Assembly (NCBI RefSeq): GCF_001971725.1 | Contig: NZ_CP019388.1 | Span: 1,612,001-1,676,000 of the forward strand | Length of the DNA: 64,000 nucleotides | Direction: 5' to 3' | Source of the DNA: Winogradskyella sp. J14-2 | GTDB taxonomy: Bacteria > Bacteroidota > Bacteroidia > Flavobacteriales > Flavobacteriaceae | Made by a program: the position numbers and the translations under genes | The notes under the pieces: model-generated | Told to the model about the DNA's origin: nothing | The model's input: only the letters and a program-made list of their open reading frames with translations | Database searches by the model: none | Shown here: in pieces, positions 23,478 through 32,800 of the stretch | Layout of the letters: the number at the start of each line of letters is the position of its first letter | Position numbering within the stretch: the stretch's first letter is position 1

Positions 23478-24257
23478 ATGACAAATGACAAACTTAACGT
23501 TGCATTAGTGCAAACCACCTTAGCTTGGGAAAACCCAAAAGCTAACAGAACACATATAGAAAATAAGGTCGGCTCCATTACAGCTGACCTTATTGTTTTA
23601 CCAGAAATGTTTAGCTCTGGTTTTACAATGAATGCCTCTAGTGTAGCTGAAACCATGGTTGGTGAAACAATTACCTGGCTAAAAAAATTATCTAAAACCA
23701 AAAATACTGCAATCGTTGGCAGTTTAGTAATTATCGAAAACAATAATTACTATAATCGCTTAATATTTGTAGAGCCAAACGGCAACTTAACCACTTACGA
23801 TAAGCGACATACATTTACTTTGGCTGGTGAACACAAAGTATACACAGCTGGGTCTAAAAAAATAATTATAGATTACAAAGGTTTTAAAATTTGCCCCTTA
23901 GTCTGTTACGATTTACGCTTCCCAGTTTGGGCAAGAAATTCTGAAGACTATGATGTACTTATCTTTGTGGCTAACTGGCCAAAGGTACGCATTACTGCTT
24001 GGGACACACTCCTTAAAGCACGCGCCATAGAAAACATGAGTTATTGTATTGGTGTAAATCGTGTTGGCTTAGATGGCAATAATTACGAGTATTCTGGGCA
24101 TTCAGCAGCCTATGACGTTCTGGGAAACCGTATGGATTCAATACCTGAAAGCACAGAAACTGTTGAAATCGTTACTTTAGAAAAATCTCATATTACCAAA
24201 TACCGAGAAAGACTTGGCTTCTTAAAAGACAGAGATACTTTTAGTCTAGAAGTGTAA
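23478..24257 (+). CDS. Omega-amidase / nitrilase-family amidohydrolase (YafV-like)
   Basis: 259 residues. The Glu-Lys-Cys triad is visible in LPEMFSSGF, DKRHTFTLAGE and CPLVCYDLRFPVWAR. The last motif with RFP is typical of omega-amidases, which hydrolyse 2-oxoglutaramate or 2-oxosuccinamate. It would clear the 2-oxo amide made when a glutamine transaminase re-aminates 2-oxo acids such as KMTB. A suitable transaminase lies upstream at 21233. The stop overlaps the convergent Big_5 lipoprotein gene by 17 nt. Confidence 0.9.
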   Translation: MTNDKLNVALVQTTLAWENPKANRTHIENKVGSITADLIVLPEMFSSGFTMNASSVAETMVGETITWLKKLSKTKNTAIVGSLVIIENNNYYNRLIFVEPNGNLTTYDKRHTFTLAGEHKVYTAGSKKIIIDYKGFKICPLVCYDLRFPVWARNSEDYDVLIFVANWPKVRITAWDTLLKARAIENMSYCIGVNRVGLDGNNYEYSGHSAAYDVLGNRMDSIPESTETVEIVTLEKSHITKYRERLGFLKDRDTFSLEV

Positions 24258-25857
24258 ATTCGTAGATAAAATCGAAACTAGCTCTTACTTCCTCAAGCTG
24301 AGCTGAAGGCATATAGCTTACACGTTCTGGTTGTATGCCTAAAAGGTAATTACCTGTATCATATTTACCATTTTTATTGGTGTCGTAAACCACTCTAATA
24401 TCATATAATTTTGGTACAATATTAGTAAAATCTACTACTGGTAAGTCTGTGGTATAACGCTCGTATTCCACTTCACCCTTATTATTAACCATTTGAACAA
24501 TCAATGGAAACTTGGCATTAATTAGTTTAACTCTAACATTTCCATACTCTGACTTCATTTTAGTGTTAATAACATCTGTTATTGTATCCTTATTGGTATG
24601 GCCATAAAAGTCTGTAAAAGTACCTGGTAACATTTTTACAGCATATTTTTGGCCTTCTTCTTTTTTAAATGGTATCTTAAATTGATTTAAAATAGAATCA
24701 TACTTTGTATTAAATTCAATAGAAACAGAGTCTTTATCTATTATACTTATTTTAGAGACGTCTATGGTTTCTAGAGGTGTACTTGCTTGTAAAGTAAAGT
24801 GTTTGTCGTAATTTAAATTTCTGGGAGAGATAATTTTTGTACTTAGCGTATCTGCATCAAGATTTCTAAAACGGTGTTTAAAGGTATCTATATATTTCTC
24901 ATTTGTAACGATAAAAAACGTTGTATCTATTTCAAATTTTGGCTTATACCAATAGTAAAGCGTATCGGTTTCAGTGTCTTTTGTAATTCTAGTACTATAA
25001 CCCTCTGGCGTGTCTCCTAAAACTTTAATACGCATATTTTCATAACTCCCTTCATAAGGAAACATAATTTTCGTTTCGCCTTCTTGCTTTGGTTTTACAG
25101 CCTTAAAATTAGGCTTTTCCCTAAACAACGTAAGCTTATAATCTTTATCAGTTGGTACAGTTATAAACTCTTGATAAAAACCAATCTTATCGTTTTTCTG
25201 GTCAAAAGTATAATTACTGTTTTTATCCTTTAGGGCAATTAGCTTGTACGTACCTGCTTTTATATTGTCTATACTAAAGGTGGTAACACTATCTAAGGTA
25301 TTGGTAATATATCTTGGTTTTTCTTTGTAAACTATAGAATCTGAATAGGTAGAATCTACTTCATACAACATTACTGAAATAAAAGTTTCTGGCTTCTTTA
25401 AAAGTGCATCTTCAACATAGCCTTTTACCGAAAGTGAATCTATGGTCTCGCCTGTTGAAAACACATAACGGTAATATGGATACGGGTTCTCTTCATTATT
25501 ATCTACAATACTTTCTCCAAAATTAAAAGCATAAGTGGTATTGGGCATTAAAGTGTCTTTTATTTCTATAGAAATATACTTGCTTGCACCTCCCATGGGA
25601 TAAATTATTGGATCCGTATCCATCGGTGGCGAAATGATGAGTTGCTTTCTAAGATCCTTAATTTTAATATACTCGTTAAAGGTTATTCGTATTTTATTAC
25701 CATTAAAATTAGTCGAAAAATTTTTAGGGCTTTCATCGGTAATTATAGGTGGTTCAGTATCTTCCTCACCGCCAGACGGAGAACCTCGATTAGCGCAGCT
25801 AGCAATTACTAATGCTAAGGTGGCAATGCCTAAAATTTGTGTAAGATATGACCGCAT
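24241..25857 (-). CDS. Big_5 (Ig-like) domain lipoprotein
   Basis: 538 residues. The lipobox is IASC (Cys21). The following RGSPSGGEEDTEPPIITDESP leads into a bacterial Ig-like Big_5 domain (about 37-130, with NKIRITFNEYIKI and MPNTTYAFNFGESI). Later there is a prealbumin-like segment (DNIKAGTYKLIALKDKN). The end has YDTNKNGKYDTGNYLLG, a Ca-loop-like Asp-rich motif. It is a surface or periplasmic protein common in Flavobacteriaceae, with unknown role. Convergent overlap with the omega-amidase gene is 17 nt. Confidence 0.8.
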   Translation of the reverse strand: MRSYLTQILGIATLALVIASCANRGSPSGGEEDTEPPIITDESPKNFSTNFNGNKIRITFNEYIKIKDLRKQLIISPPMDTDPIIYPMGGASKYISIEIKDTLMPNTTYAFNFGESIVDNNEENPYPYYRYVFSTGETIDSLSVKGYVEDALLKKPETFISVMLYEVDSTYSDSIVYKEKPRYITNTLDSVTTFSIDNIKAGTYKLIALKDKNSNYTFDQKNDKIGFYQEFITVPTDKDYKLTLFREKPNFKAVKPKQEGETKIMFPYEGSYENMRIKVLGDTPEGYSTRITKDTETDTLYYWYKPKFEIDTTFFIVTNEKYIDTFKHRFRNLDADTLSTKIISPRNLNYDKHFTLQASTPLETIDVSKISIIDKDSVSIEFNTKYDSILNQFKIPFKKEEGQKYAVKMLPGTFTDFYGHTNKDTITDVINTKMKSEYGNVRVKLINAKFPLIVQMVNNKGEVEYERYTTDLPVVDFTNIVPKLYDIRVVYDTNKNGKYDTGNYLLGIQPERVSYMPSAQLEEVRASFDFIYEFTLLD

Positions 25858-25913
25858 TTAACAAAATTAATTTTGCACAAAGAAACAATTTTTAAACTTT
25901 AGAAACGAAAAAA

Positions 25914-26594
25914 TCAATCTGCAATTGCCATGGTAGCAAGACTTAACTTAATATTATCAATTTTTAACAATTCTGTAGCACAGGCCTCTGCCGTTGCTCC
26001 TGTAGTAATTATATCATCTACAAGTAAGATGTGCTTTCCTCTCAACGCTACGTCTTCACTAATTGCAAAAACAGCTCCATCATCATTCCACCTAGAAATT
26101 CTACCCTCAAATACTTTAGTTTTTGTAGATTTTGTTTTTATGAGTACAGTATCATTATAGTCTGCATTTAATGCTTTGGCTATTGCTTTTCCAAATTGCT
26201 CAACTTGATTATAACCGCGTTGCCTTAGCTTTGTTTTGTAAAGTGGTACTGGGATTACTATTTCTATCTCATTGTAGGCATCAATTGTTTTTAATTCTGC
26301 TCCTAGCCAACGACCAAAAAAACCACTGATGTGCTGGTGTCCTCTATACTTTAAATTATGAAGTAACTGTTGTACCGCACCTTTTTTTGAAAAGTGAAGA
26401 AGTGCGGTTGCTAGTTCTAGTTTTACACGACCGTAAACTACTTTTTTAACAGTATCTGTATTATCGAAATGAAAATTGGTAACAGGTAAATCGTGCCGAC
26501 ATTGGGTACAAATAATCAATTCATTATCTGCTAAAGCACGGTTACAGGCTTCGCAGACTTTAGGAAAGAACAAGTTCAACAAATTTTTTACCAC
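25914..26594 (-). CDS. comF: ComF-family phosphoribosyltransferase-like protein
   Basis: 226 residues. The N-terminus carries a four-Cys zinc finger (CEAC at about 14 and CTQC at about 29). The C-terminus carries the PRTase loop HILLVDDIITTGATAEAC near residue 185 and IVIPVPLYKTKLRQRGYNQ near residue 110. ComF is needed for DNA uptake during transformation in several bacteria, and also helps restart forks in some. It stands alone here, upstream of the Big_5 gene by 56 bp. Confidence 0.92.
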   Translation of the reverse strand: MVKNLLNLFFPKVCEACNRALADNELIICTQCRHDLPVTNFHFDNTDTVKKVVYGRVKLELATALLHFSKKGAVQQLLHNLKYRGHQHISGFFGRWLGAELKTIDAYNEIEIVIPVPLYKTKLRQRGYNQVEQFGKAIAKALNADYNDTVLIKTKSTKTKVFEGRISRWNDDGAVFAISEDVALRGKHILLVDDIITTGATAEACATELLKIDNIKLSLATMAIAD

Positions 26595-26656
26595 TTAATC
26601 GAATAAAATAAAAATGCACTCTAATATACTCTAATTTCGTTTTAACTAAGAAATTA

Positions 26657-27544
26657 ATGATGATAGTTAACCCTCAATTATTTAACTACAGATTAATTAT
26701 AAGTTCTTTATTAGTTGTTTTAACAGTTTTGGGAGTCTACAGCTTTGCAAATTATAAATCCATTAAATCCTACGAGGATTTCCTAAAGCAAGAAAAAGTT
26801 TTGATAGAAAAAGAACTGTCAGAAATTTTAGTAAGTTATGACCAACTAAGCCAAGATTATGATCTTATGTCTTCGCAGCTCCAAGAAGCAAAACTAGAAA
26901 CTAAAATTGCTTTAGATTCTTTAAGGTTATTAAAAAGTGACTTATCAATAATCACAAAGTTCAAAGACCAGCTTTTGGTGTTAAAAACTAAAAGCAAAAT
27001 ATTATTGGCTACAGTAGATTCTCTTAATATGGCTAATCTAAGATTAGAAAGAGAAAAGCGCTATGCCATGAATACTATAAAAAACAATAACCTTACTATT
27101 AACGCACTTGAGCAGGCCAACGATTCTCTTAACCAAACTATAGATAATGCCGCCATCCTTAGGGCCAATGCAGTTAATGTTGAAGCATTTAAAATCAATA
27201 ACTCCAAAAAGAAAGCTACTCTTAGAGCTAAGCGAGTTAATGCCTTAGAAGTATGTGTTGCACTTACAGAAAACCCATTGACCGAAAAAGGAACAAAAAC
27301 AATTTACATACAGATTGTTAGTCCAAATAACAACGTTATTGCAGATAAAGGCGAAGTTTTTTTTAGCAACACCTCTCTAATTTACAGCAAAAAAGAGGTG
27401 ATAAACTTTGACAATAAAAATTTAGACATCTGCACTACAGTAGCTACTTACAAAGAAGATAGGCCTCTTAAAAAAGGTACTTATTTTATTAATGTTTTTC
27501 ACGAAAACAGAAAACTTGGAAGTACCAGTATTGTACTAAAATAA
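26657..27544 (+). CDS. Membrane-anchored coiled-coil protein of unknown function
   Basis: 295 residues. One TM helix near the N-terminus (about 13-30), then a long coiled coil (about 35-190) and a C-terminal beta-rich domain (about 195-295: VCVALTENPLTEKGTKTIYI, YINVFHENRKLGSTSIVLK-like strands). Two adjacent ATGs (26657 and 26660) are both possible. The layout suggests a tethered structural or scaffold protein facing the periplasm. Similar proteins are sometimes named chromosome-partitioning proteins, but no ParA ATPase motif is present. Confidence 0.65.
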   Translation: MMIVNPQLFNYRLIISSLLVVLTVLGVYSFANYKSIKSYEDFLKQEKVLIEKELSEILVSYDQLSQDYDLMSSQLQEAKLETKIALDSLRLLKSDLSIITKFKDQLLVLKTKSKILLATVDSLNMANLRLEREKRYAMNTIKNNNLTINALEQANDSLNQTIDNAAILRANAVNVEAFKINNSKKKATLRAKRVNALEVCVALTENPLTEKGTKTIYIQIVSPNNNVIADKGEVFFSNTSLIYSKKEVINFDNKNLDICTTVATYKEDRPLKKGTYFINVFHENRKLGSTSIVLK

Positions 27545-27563
27545 ATCAATCTCATTATTTTTA

Positions 27564-27600
27564 AAAAACCGCTGAATTAATTTGAGCGGTTTTTTATTTT
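27564..27600 (+). terminator. Terminator upstream of glyS, overlapping its likely -7 box
   Basis: AAAAACCGCT pairs with AGCGGTTTTT around an 11-nt loop. The T-run runs into TATTTTTG (27595-27602), which matches TAnnTTTG and ends only 4 nt before the glyS ATG. Confidence 0.8.
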
Positions 27601-27606
27601 TGTGCC

Positions 27607-29151
27607 ATGGCAAACGACGACAAATTCAAAAAGGTAATCTCTCATGCAAAAGAGTATGGTTACGTATTTCAGAGCAGCGAAATCTATGATGGTTTAAGTG
27701 CTGTATATGATTACGCACAAAATGGTGCAGAATTAAAGAAAAACATAAGAGACTATTGGTGGAAAGCCATGGTACAAATGCACGATAATATTGTTGGTAT
27801 CGATGCCGCAATATTTATGCATCCAACCACTTGGAAAGCCTCTGGGCACGTAGATGCGTTCAACGATCCACTAATAGATAACAAAGACTCTAAAAAGCGA
27901 TACAGGGCAGATGTTTTAGTAGAAGATTATTGTGCTAAAATTGAAGCTAAAATCGAAAAAGAGATTAAAAAAGCCGAAAAACGTTTTGGTGATGCCTTTA
28001 ACAAAGAAGAATTTGTATCTACAAATGGTAGAGTTCTTGGTTACCAAGAAAAAATCGATTCTATTCTAAAGCGTTTAGGTCAGTCTTTAGAAAAAGAAGA
28101 TTTAGCCGATGTAAAAGCCTTAATTGAAGAATTAGAAATTGCCGATCCGTTAACAGGAAGTCGTAACTGGACAGATGTTAAGCAATTCAACCTTATGTTT
28201 GGCACCAAGCTAGGAGCCAGTGCCGAACACGCTATGGATTTATATCTTAGACCAGAAACAGCTCAAGGTATTTTTGTAAACTTCTTAAATGTTCAGAAAA
28301 CTGGACGACTAAAAATTCCTTTCGGAATTGCACAGACAGGTAAAGCCTTTAGAAATGAAATTGTAGCCAGACAATTTATCTTTAGAATGCGCGAGTTTGA
28401 ACAAATGGAAATGCAGTTCTTCATTAAACCAGGAACGCAAAAAGAATGGTTTAACTATTGGAAAGAAACCCGTTTAAAATGGCATAAATCTTTAGGTATG
28501 GGAGACGACAATTACCGTTTCCATGACCACGAAAAATTAGCACACTACGCAGATGCTGCTACAGATATAGAATTTAATTTCCCATTTGGTTTTAAAGAAT
28601 TAGAAGGGATTCACTCACGTACAGATTTCGATTTAAAACAACACGAAGAGCACTCTGGAAAAAAGCTACAGTACTTCGATCACGAAGACAACGAAAGTTA
28701 CACTCCCTATGTCTTAGAAACATCCATAGGTCTAGATCGTATGTTCTTAGCGGTTTTCTCCAATAGTCTACAAGACGAAACTTTAGAAGACGGAAGCGAA
28801 AGAACGGTATTAAAACTGCCTGCTGTATTAGCACCTACTAAAGCCGCTATTCTACCTTTGGTAAGAAAGGATGAAGCCTTAACCAAAATGGCAAAAGACA
28901 TTGTTGACGATCTTAAATGGGATTTCAACGTGGTATATGATGAAAAAGACGCTGTAGGTAGACGTTACAGAAGACAAGATGCTGCTGGCACACCATTTTG
29001 TATTACGGTAGATGGCGAAAGTTTAGAAGACAACACAGTAACCATACGCCATAGAGATACTATGGAACAAAAGCGCGTTAAAGTTGAAGTATTAAGAGAT
29101 ATCATTAAAAAAGAAGTGGATGTTAAGGAATGGTTGCTGAAGATGAAATAA
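27607..29151 (+). CDS. glyS: Glycine--tRNA ligase
   Basis: 514 residues, class II, of the single-chain alpha2 type (not the alpha/beta tetramer). FKKVISHAKEYGYVFQSSEIYDG at the N-terminus, motif 1/2 region LRPETAQGIFVNF and AFRNEIVARQFIFRMREFEQME, motif 3 ETSIGLDRMFLAVF, and a C-terminal anticodon-binding domain (from about residue 410). Length fits the family. The start codon is only 4 nt from a -7-like box, so the mRNA may be nearly leaderless or start further upstream. Confidence 0.96.
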   Translation: MANDDKFKKVISHAKEYGYVFQSSEIYDGLSAVYDYAQNGAELKKNIRDYWWKAMVQMHDNIVGIDAAIFMHPTTWKASGHVDAFNDPLIDNKDSKKRYRADVLVEDYCAKIEAKIEKEIKKAEKRFGDAFNKEEFVSTNGRVLGYQEKIDSILKRLGQSLEKEDLADVKALIEELEIADPLTGSRNWTDVKQFNLMFGTKLGASAEHAMDLYLRPETAQGIFVNFLNVQKTGRLKIPFGIAQTGKAFRNEIVARQFIFRMREFEQMEMQFFIKPGTQKEWFNYWKETRLKWHKSLGMGDDNYRFHDHEKLAHYADAATDIEFNFPFGFKELEGIHSRTDFDLKQHEEHSGKKLQYFDHEDNESYTPYVLETSIGLDRMFLAVFSNSLQDETLEDGSERTVLKLPAVLAPTKAAILPLVRKDEALTKMAKDIVDDLKWDFNVVYDEKDAVGRRYRRQDAAGTPFCITVDGESLEDNTVTIRHRDTMEQKRVKVEVLRDIIKKEVDVKEWLLKMK

Positions 29152-29174
29152 TAAATACCAATAAAAGTATTTAC

Positions 29175-29210
29175 AGACCTGTCAGTTTTTAAAATCTGAT
29201 AGGTCTTTTT
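29175..29210 (+). terminator. glyS terminator
   Basis: AGACCTGTCAG pairs with CTGATAGGTCT (one G-T wobble) around a 10-nt loop, followed by TTTTATTT. Confidence 0.85.
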
Positions 29211-29237
29211 ATTTAACCTACATATCAATCCTAGAGC

Positions 29238-29789
29238 CTAAAATCTATAACCAATACTTATACCTCCTTTGCCAATTAAATCATATTCAGATTCATCTGC
29301 TTTAAAAAGATTTCGACCATAACCAACATAAATTTCCCCTATGAATCCACTTTTAGTTATCCATTTACCTCCTAAGCCAATACCAAGAGCAAAATCTGTC
29401 ACATAATTCTCTTCACCGTCATCAAAAAGTAAATCTAAATCTCGTTCGGAAGAGTTTAGCATTCCAAACCCTTCCAAAAAGAATCCTGCAGCATATTTCT
29501 CACCAAAATAATATCTATAATATGGTGAAATAAAATATTGAATATTGTCTCTAATACTATCATCATAAGCAACCATTGCGTGAATTCCTAAACTAGATTC
29601 TTCTTTTAAAATATACTCATAACCAACGTCAATTGCCCCAGCAATAAGGAATAGTGCATTTAACTTAACTTCTTGTTTGCCAAAATACACATCAGTATTA
29701 GTTTGTTCTTCTTGATTAGATTGTTCGTGTTGGGCGTAAATGGCTAAAATTGAGAAACCCATTAGCAATACAAGTAGTAGCTTTTTCAT
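29238..29789 (-). CDS. Small outer-membrane beta-barrel protein (DUF3575-like)
   Basis: 183 residues with a signal peptide ending IYAQ. The mature protein is eight or so amphipathic strands (VKLNALFLIAGAIDVGYEYIL, IQYFISPYYRYYFGE, ISIGYRF at the end with terminal Phe). The layout resembles DUF3575 barrels. Function is unknown. It lies 98 bp downstream of the very large barrel gene on the same strand. The AT-rich gap shows no clear promoter. Confidence 0.7.
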   Translation of the reverse strand: MKKLLLVLLMGFSILAIYAQHEQSNQEEQTNTDVYFGKQEVKLNALFLIAGAIDVGYEYILKEESSLGIHAMVAYDDSIRDNIQYFISPYYRYYFGEKYAAGFFLEGFGMLNSSERDLDLLFDDGEENYVTDFALGIGLGGKWITKSGFIGEIYVGYGRNLFKADESEYDLIGKGGISIGYRF

Positions 29790-29887
29790 TATAGATTGTT
29801 TAATTGATTAAGTTTATAATTAATATTACAATTATAACTTATAGATGATTTAATATACAAATGGTTGCGTAAGAAATCTCTTTATTT

Positions 29888-32800
29888 TTAAAAATAAGCC
29901 TTCAACTGTATGGTGCCTGTATGGATGGTTTTAGATGTCTCGGTTTTACGACCAAAATAATTGAGGTTTAAGTCTAAAAACTTAGTCAGCTTCTTTTGTG
30001 CCAATAAACTCCAGGTGAAGTTTTTTCCTGGCTGTAAACCTTCTAACATTTGGTAAGCTACTGGTGTGTTTGGATTGCCTTCATATTCATTTTGAAACAT
30101 ATTAAATTCACCAGTTAATGCAATTTTTTCAGCTTTGTTATAAGTAAAAGAAAACCCATAATTGTTTTGCGATAATGCTTCTAAACTTCCAATAGTATTT
30201 TCTTTCGAGGTGTATTGATAAAAGACATCAAACTGCGCATTTTCACTAAACAAATACGATAATTTAGGTTGAAAACGCTCTTCTTCAATCAGGTAATTTC
30301 TGTTAGTAAAGTTTTCACTTAGACTTTCATCTGTACCAAAACTTGCTAGCGCATTTGCCAACCAATTAGTGGCAAATTTATGGTTAAAATTCAACTGATG
30401 ATTGGTGAGTTTATTTTCCTGAAAACCTATAGACAATAGACTTCTACTTGTATTGGTTAAAAACGTATAAGAAGTGGTATAGCGCTGTTTTCCTCTGTTG
30501 TAAAACAATACATTTCTCACACTATTATTTAAAGCTAATTGGTTGTCCTCATCAGCTTCAAAAGGATTTAAATTAAAATTATTGCCTTCTCTTCTAATCT
30601 TCCTATCAATAAGATATGATGTTTGATTATAAAAATGCGAAAAGAACTTTTTGGTTCTATCCTCAGAACCACTCCATTGCATCGGATTTATGGTCAACGT
30701 CTGACTCAATCTATTTTGATGCGTCCTAACAAAAACCTGGTTTGGCAATAATACACGTATGTAGTTGCCTTGGTCTGTAAATTGTGCTATTTCAAACTCA
30801 TTGAGTTCTTGTATGCCATTTTCATTATAGTCAATCCATGTATAAGCACCTTGTCCAGCCTCAACCTCTACATAGGTAAAATCTTGCTGTGGCAACGTAC
30901 CCGAATTGGTTTCAAAACTTGTGTTCCAAAGTACAAGATTGTTAAACAGTTTTTGGTTATAGTTTAATCTGCTGTTTAAACTTTGTTCGTCTTTATTGGT
31001 CTCTGAGCTTGTCGAAGAGTCGTCTTCAGCCTTCAAACTTCTATAATTCACAAAAAGCTGAAGATTGGTATTTTTATTTTGAATTAATCGCGACTTAAGA
31101 TAATAGGTGTTTGAAGCATTCACGCGCTCAACCAAGTTATTTCTTAAGCTATCATTGAAGCGTTTTATGTAACCAACCTCAGCATAGACTTTAGTACTAT
31201 CTCCTATTCCCACAAAGGTTTCGTAAGCTGAAAATCGCTGACTCAATGGTGTCAATGAATCGGTAGCTATAACGGTTTGCTCATTGTCCTCTGTAGTAAA
31301 TTTTGCACCAATCCATTTATTGTTTTTGGCATAAACCAAGCGGTTAAAGGATCTCAAAAACGTAGAACGATTTACGGTGCCCTCGTTATTAAGAAAACTT
31401 GAATTTGTAAAAATCCTGAAATTACCCAAACGTAAGTCTGCCATAAGATTATGACGACTTCCACTAAAATTATTAGCGTAATCTAAATATTCAAAATTAT
31501 AAGAAGCCAATCCCTTTTTAGCATGCGATAATTGCAATCCTGAGGTAAGCAAAAGTTGGTTCCCTAAGATAAAATTTCCTTGATCGTCTCTATTATCTTC
31601 AAGGTTCCAATCACGATTAAATTCGGCTCTATACAAACGCTGAATGGTTCTAAAGTTCTCTTGAATAAAATCGGCATCAATCAAAGCTGATAAATTCCAA
31701 AGGCTATCGTGTTTTATTAGCTTTTGATTCACTTTAAACTTCCCAGCAAAACCATCATTATCATCATCATCTAAACTCGAAAACAAGTTAATATCGTTTT
31801 TACTTCCTGCCAATTCAAAAAACACATCTGTTTTTTCGGTAGGCTGGTAACGACCATTGAGCACTGCAATTTGTAAGCGTTCTGGCGCCACGAGTTGGGT
31901 AATAGGTTCGTAATTTCCTTGCGGAACGCCAGCAATCGGTGCAACATATTCAAAAATATTACTCACGGCATTGTCGTTACTAAGCACGTAGTTTCCTTGG
32001 TTAGCACCAACCAAGGTAAACCGAACTCGGAATAATTGATCCTCAGGATTTTGAGAAAAAACAAAAATTTCTTCGCCACCTACAATTTCTTTTCGGTAGA
32101 GAATTCTGTTTTCAGAAAACGATTCTTCCGTCGCGGAAGGTGCCACCATTAAGCTGGTATCATCTCCTGCATTGGCTAAAATTTCCGTTTGCTCTGTGGA
32201 TAGGTTTTGCTGCAATGGCTGATTTTTGGCATCACTTTCAGAATATACAGAAACGTTTAACTGTAATTTTTCGGTTTCAAAAGTACTACCTCCAAAAACT
32301 GTAAAGCGTGAGTAATTTCGCTCACTAAACTGGTAATCTACCGTAATACGCATTTCGGAAGTAATGGGATAAGTTGAATTGAAAATAATTTCACCAGCAT
32401 TATAATCTATAATATAATCGTGGTTTTCTCCGCGCTCTAAGGGCACACCATTTACATAAACCGTTTCACTGCCAGAAACAATAAGCACAAACAACTCGTT
32501 ATTTGGACCTCGCAATTTATACGGACCTTGATTGCCTTCTTGGGCCGTAAACTGTGTTGTTGTAAACTGACCTCTCACCAACGCACCAGAGGCAAAAACA
32601 GAAGTTTTGTCACTCAAATTAGCGTTTACCAATAAACCTTGCACGCGTTTAGAAAAATTGGCAAAATAACTTTTGGTATTAACCAAATCTATATCACCTG
32701 CTCTTATATTCCAGTTGTCACTAAAAAGTTCTATAAAAACTTGATCGAACTCATCTAAGCGTTGCGAATATCCACTTTCTTGCAGTGGAATATTAGCATC

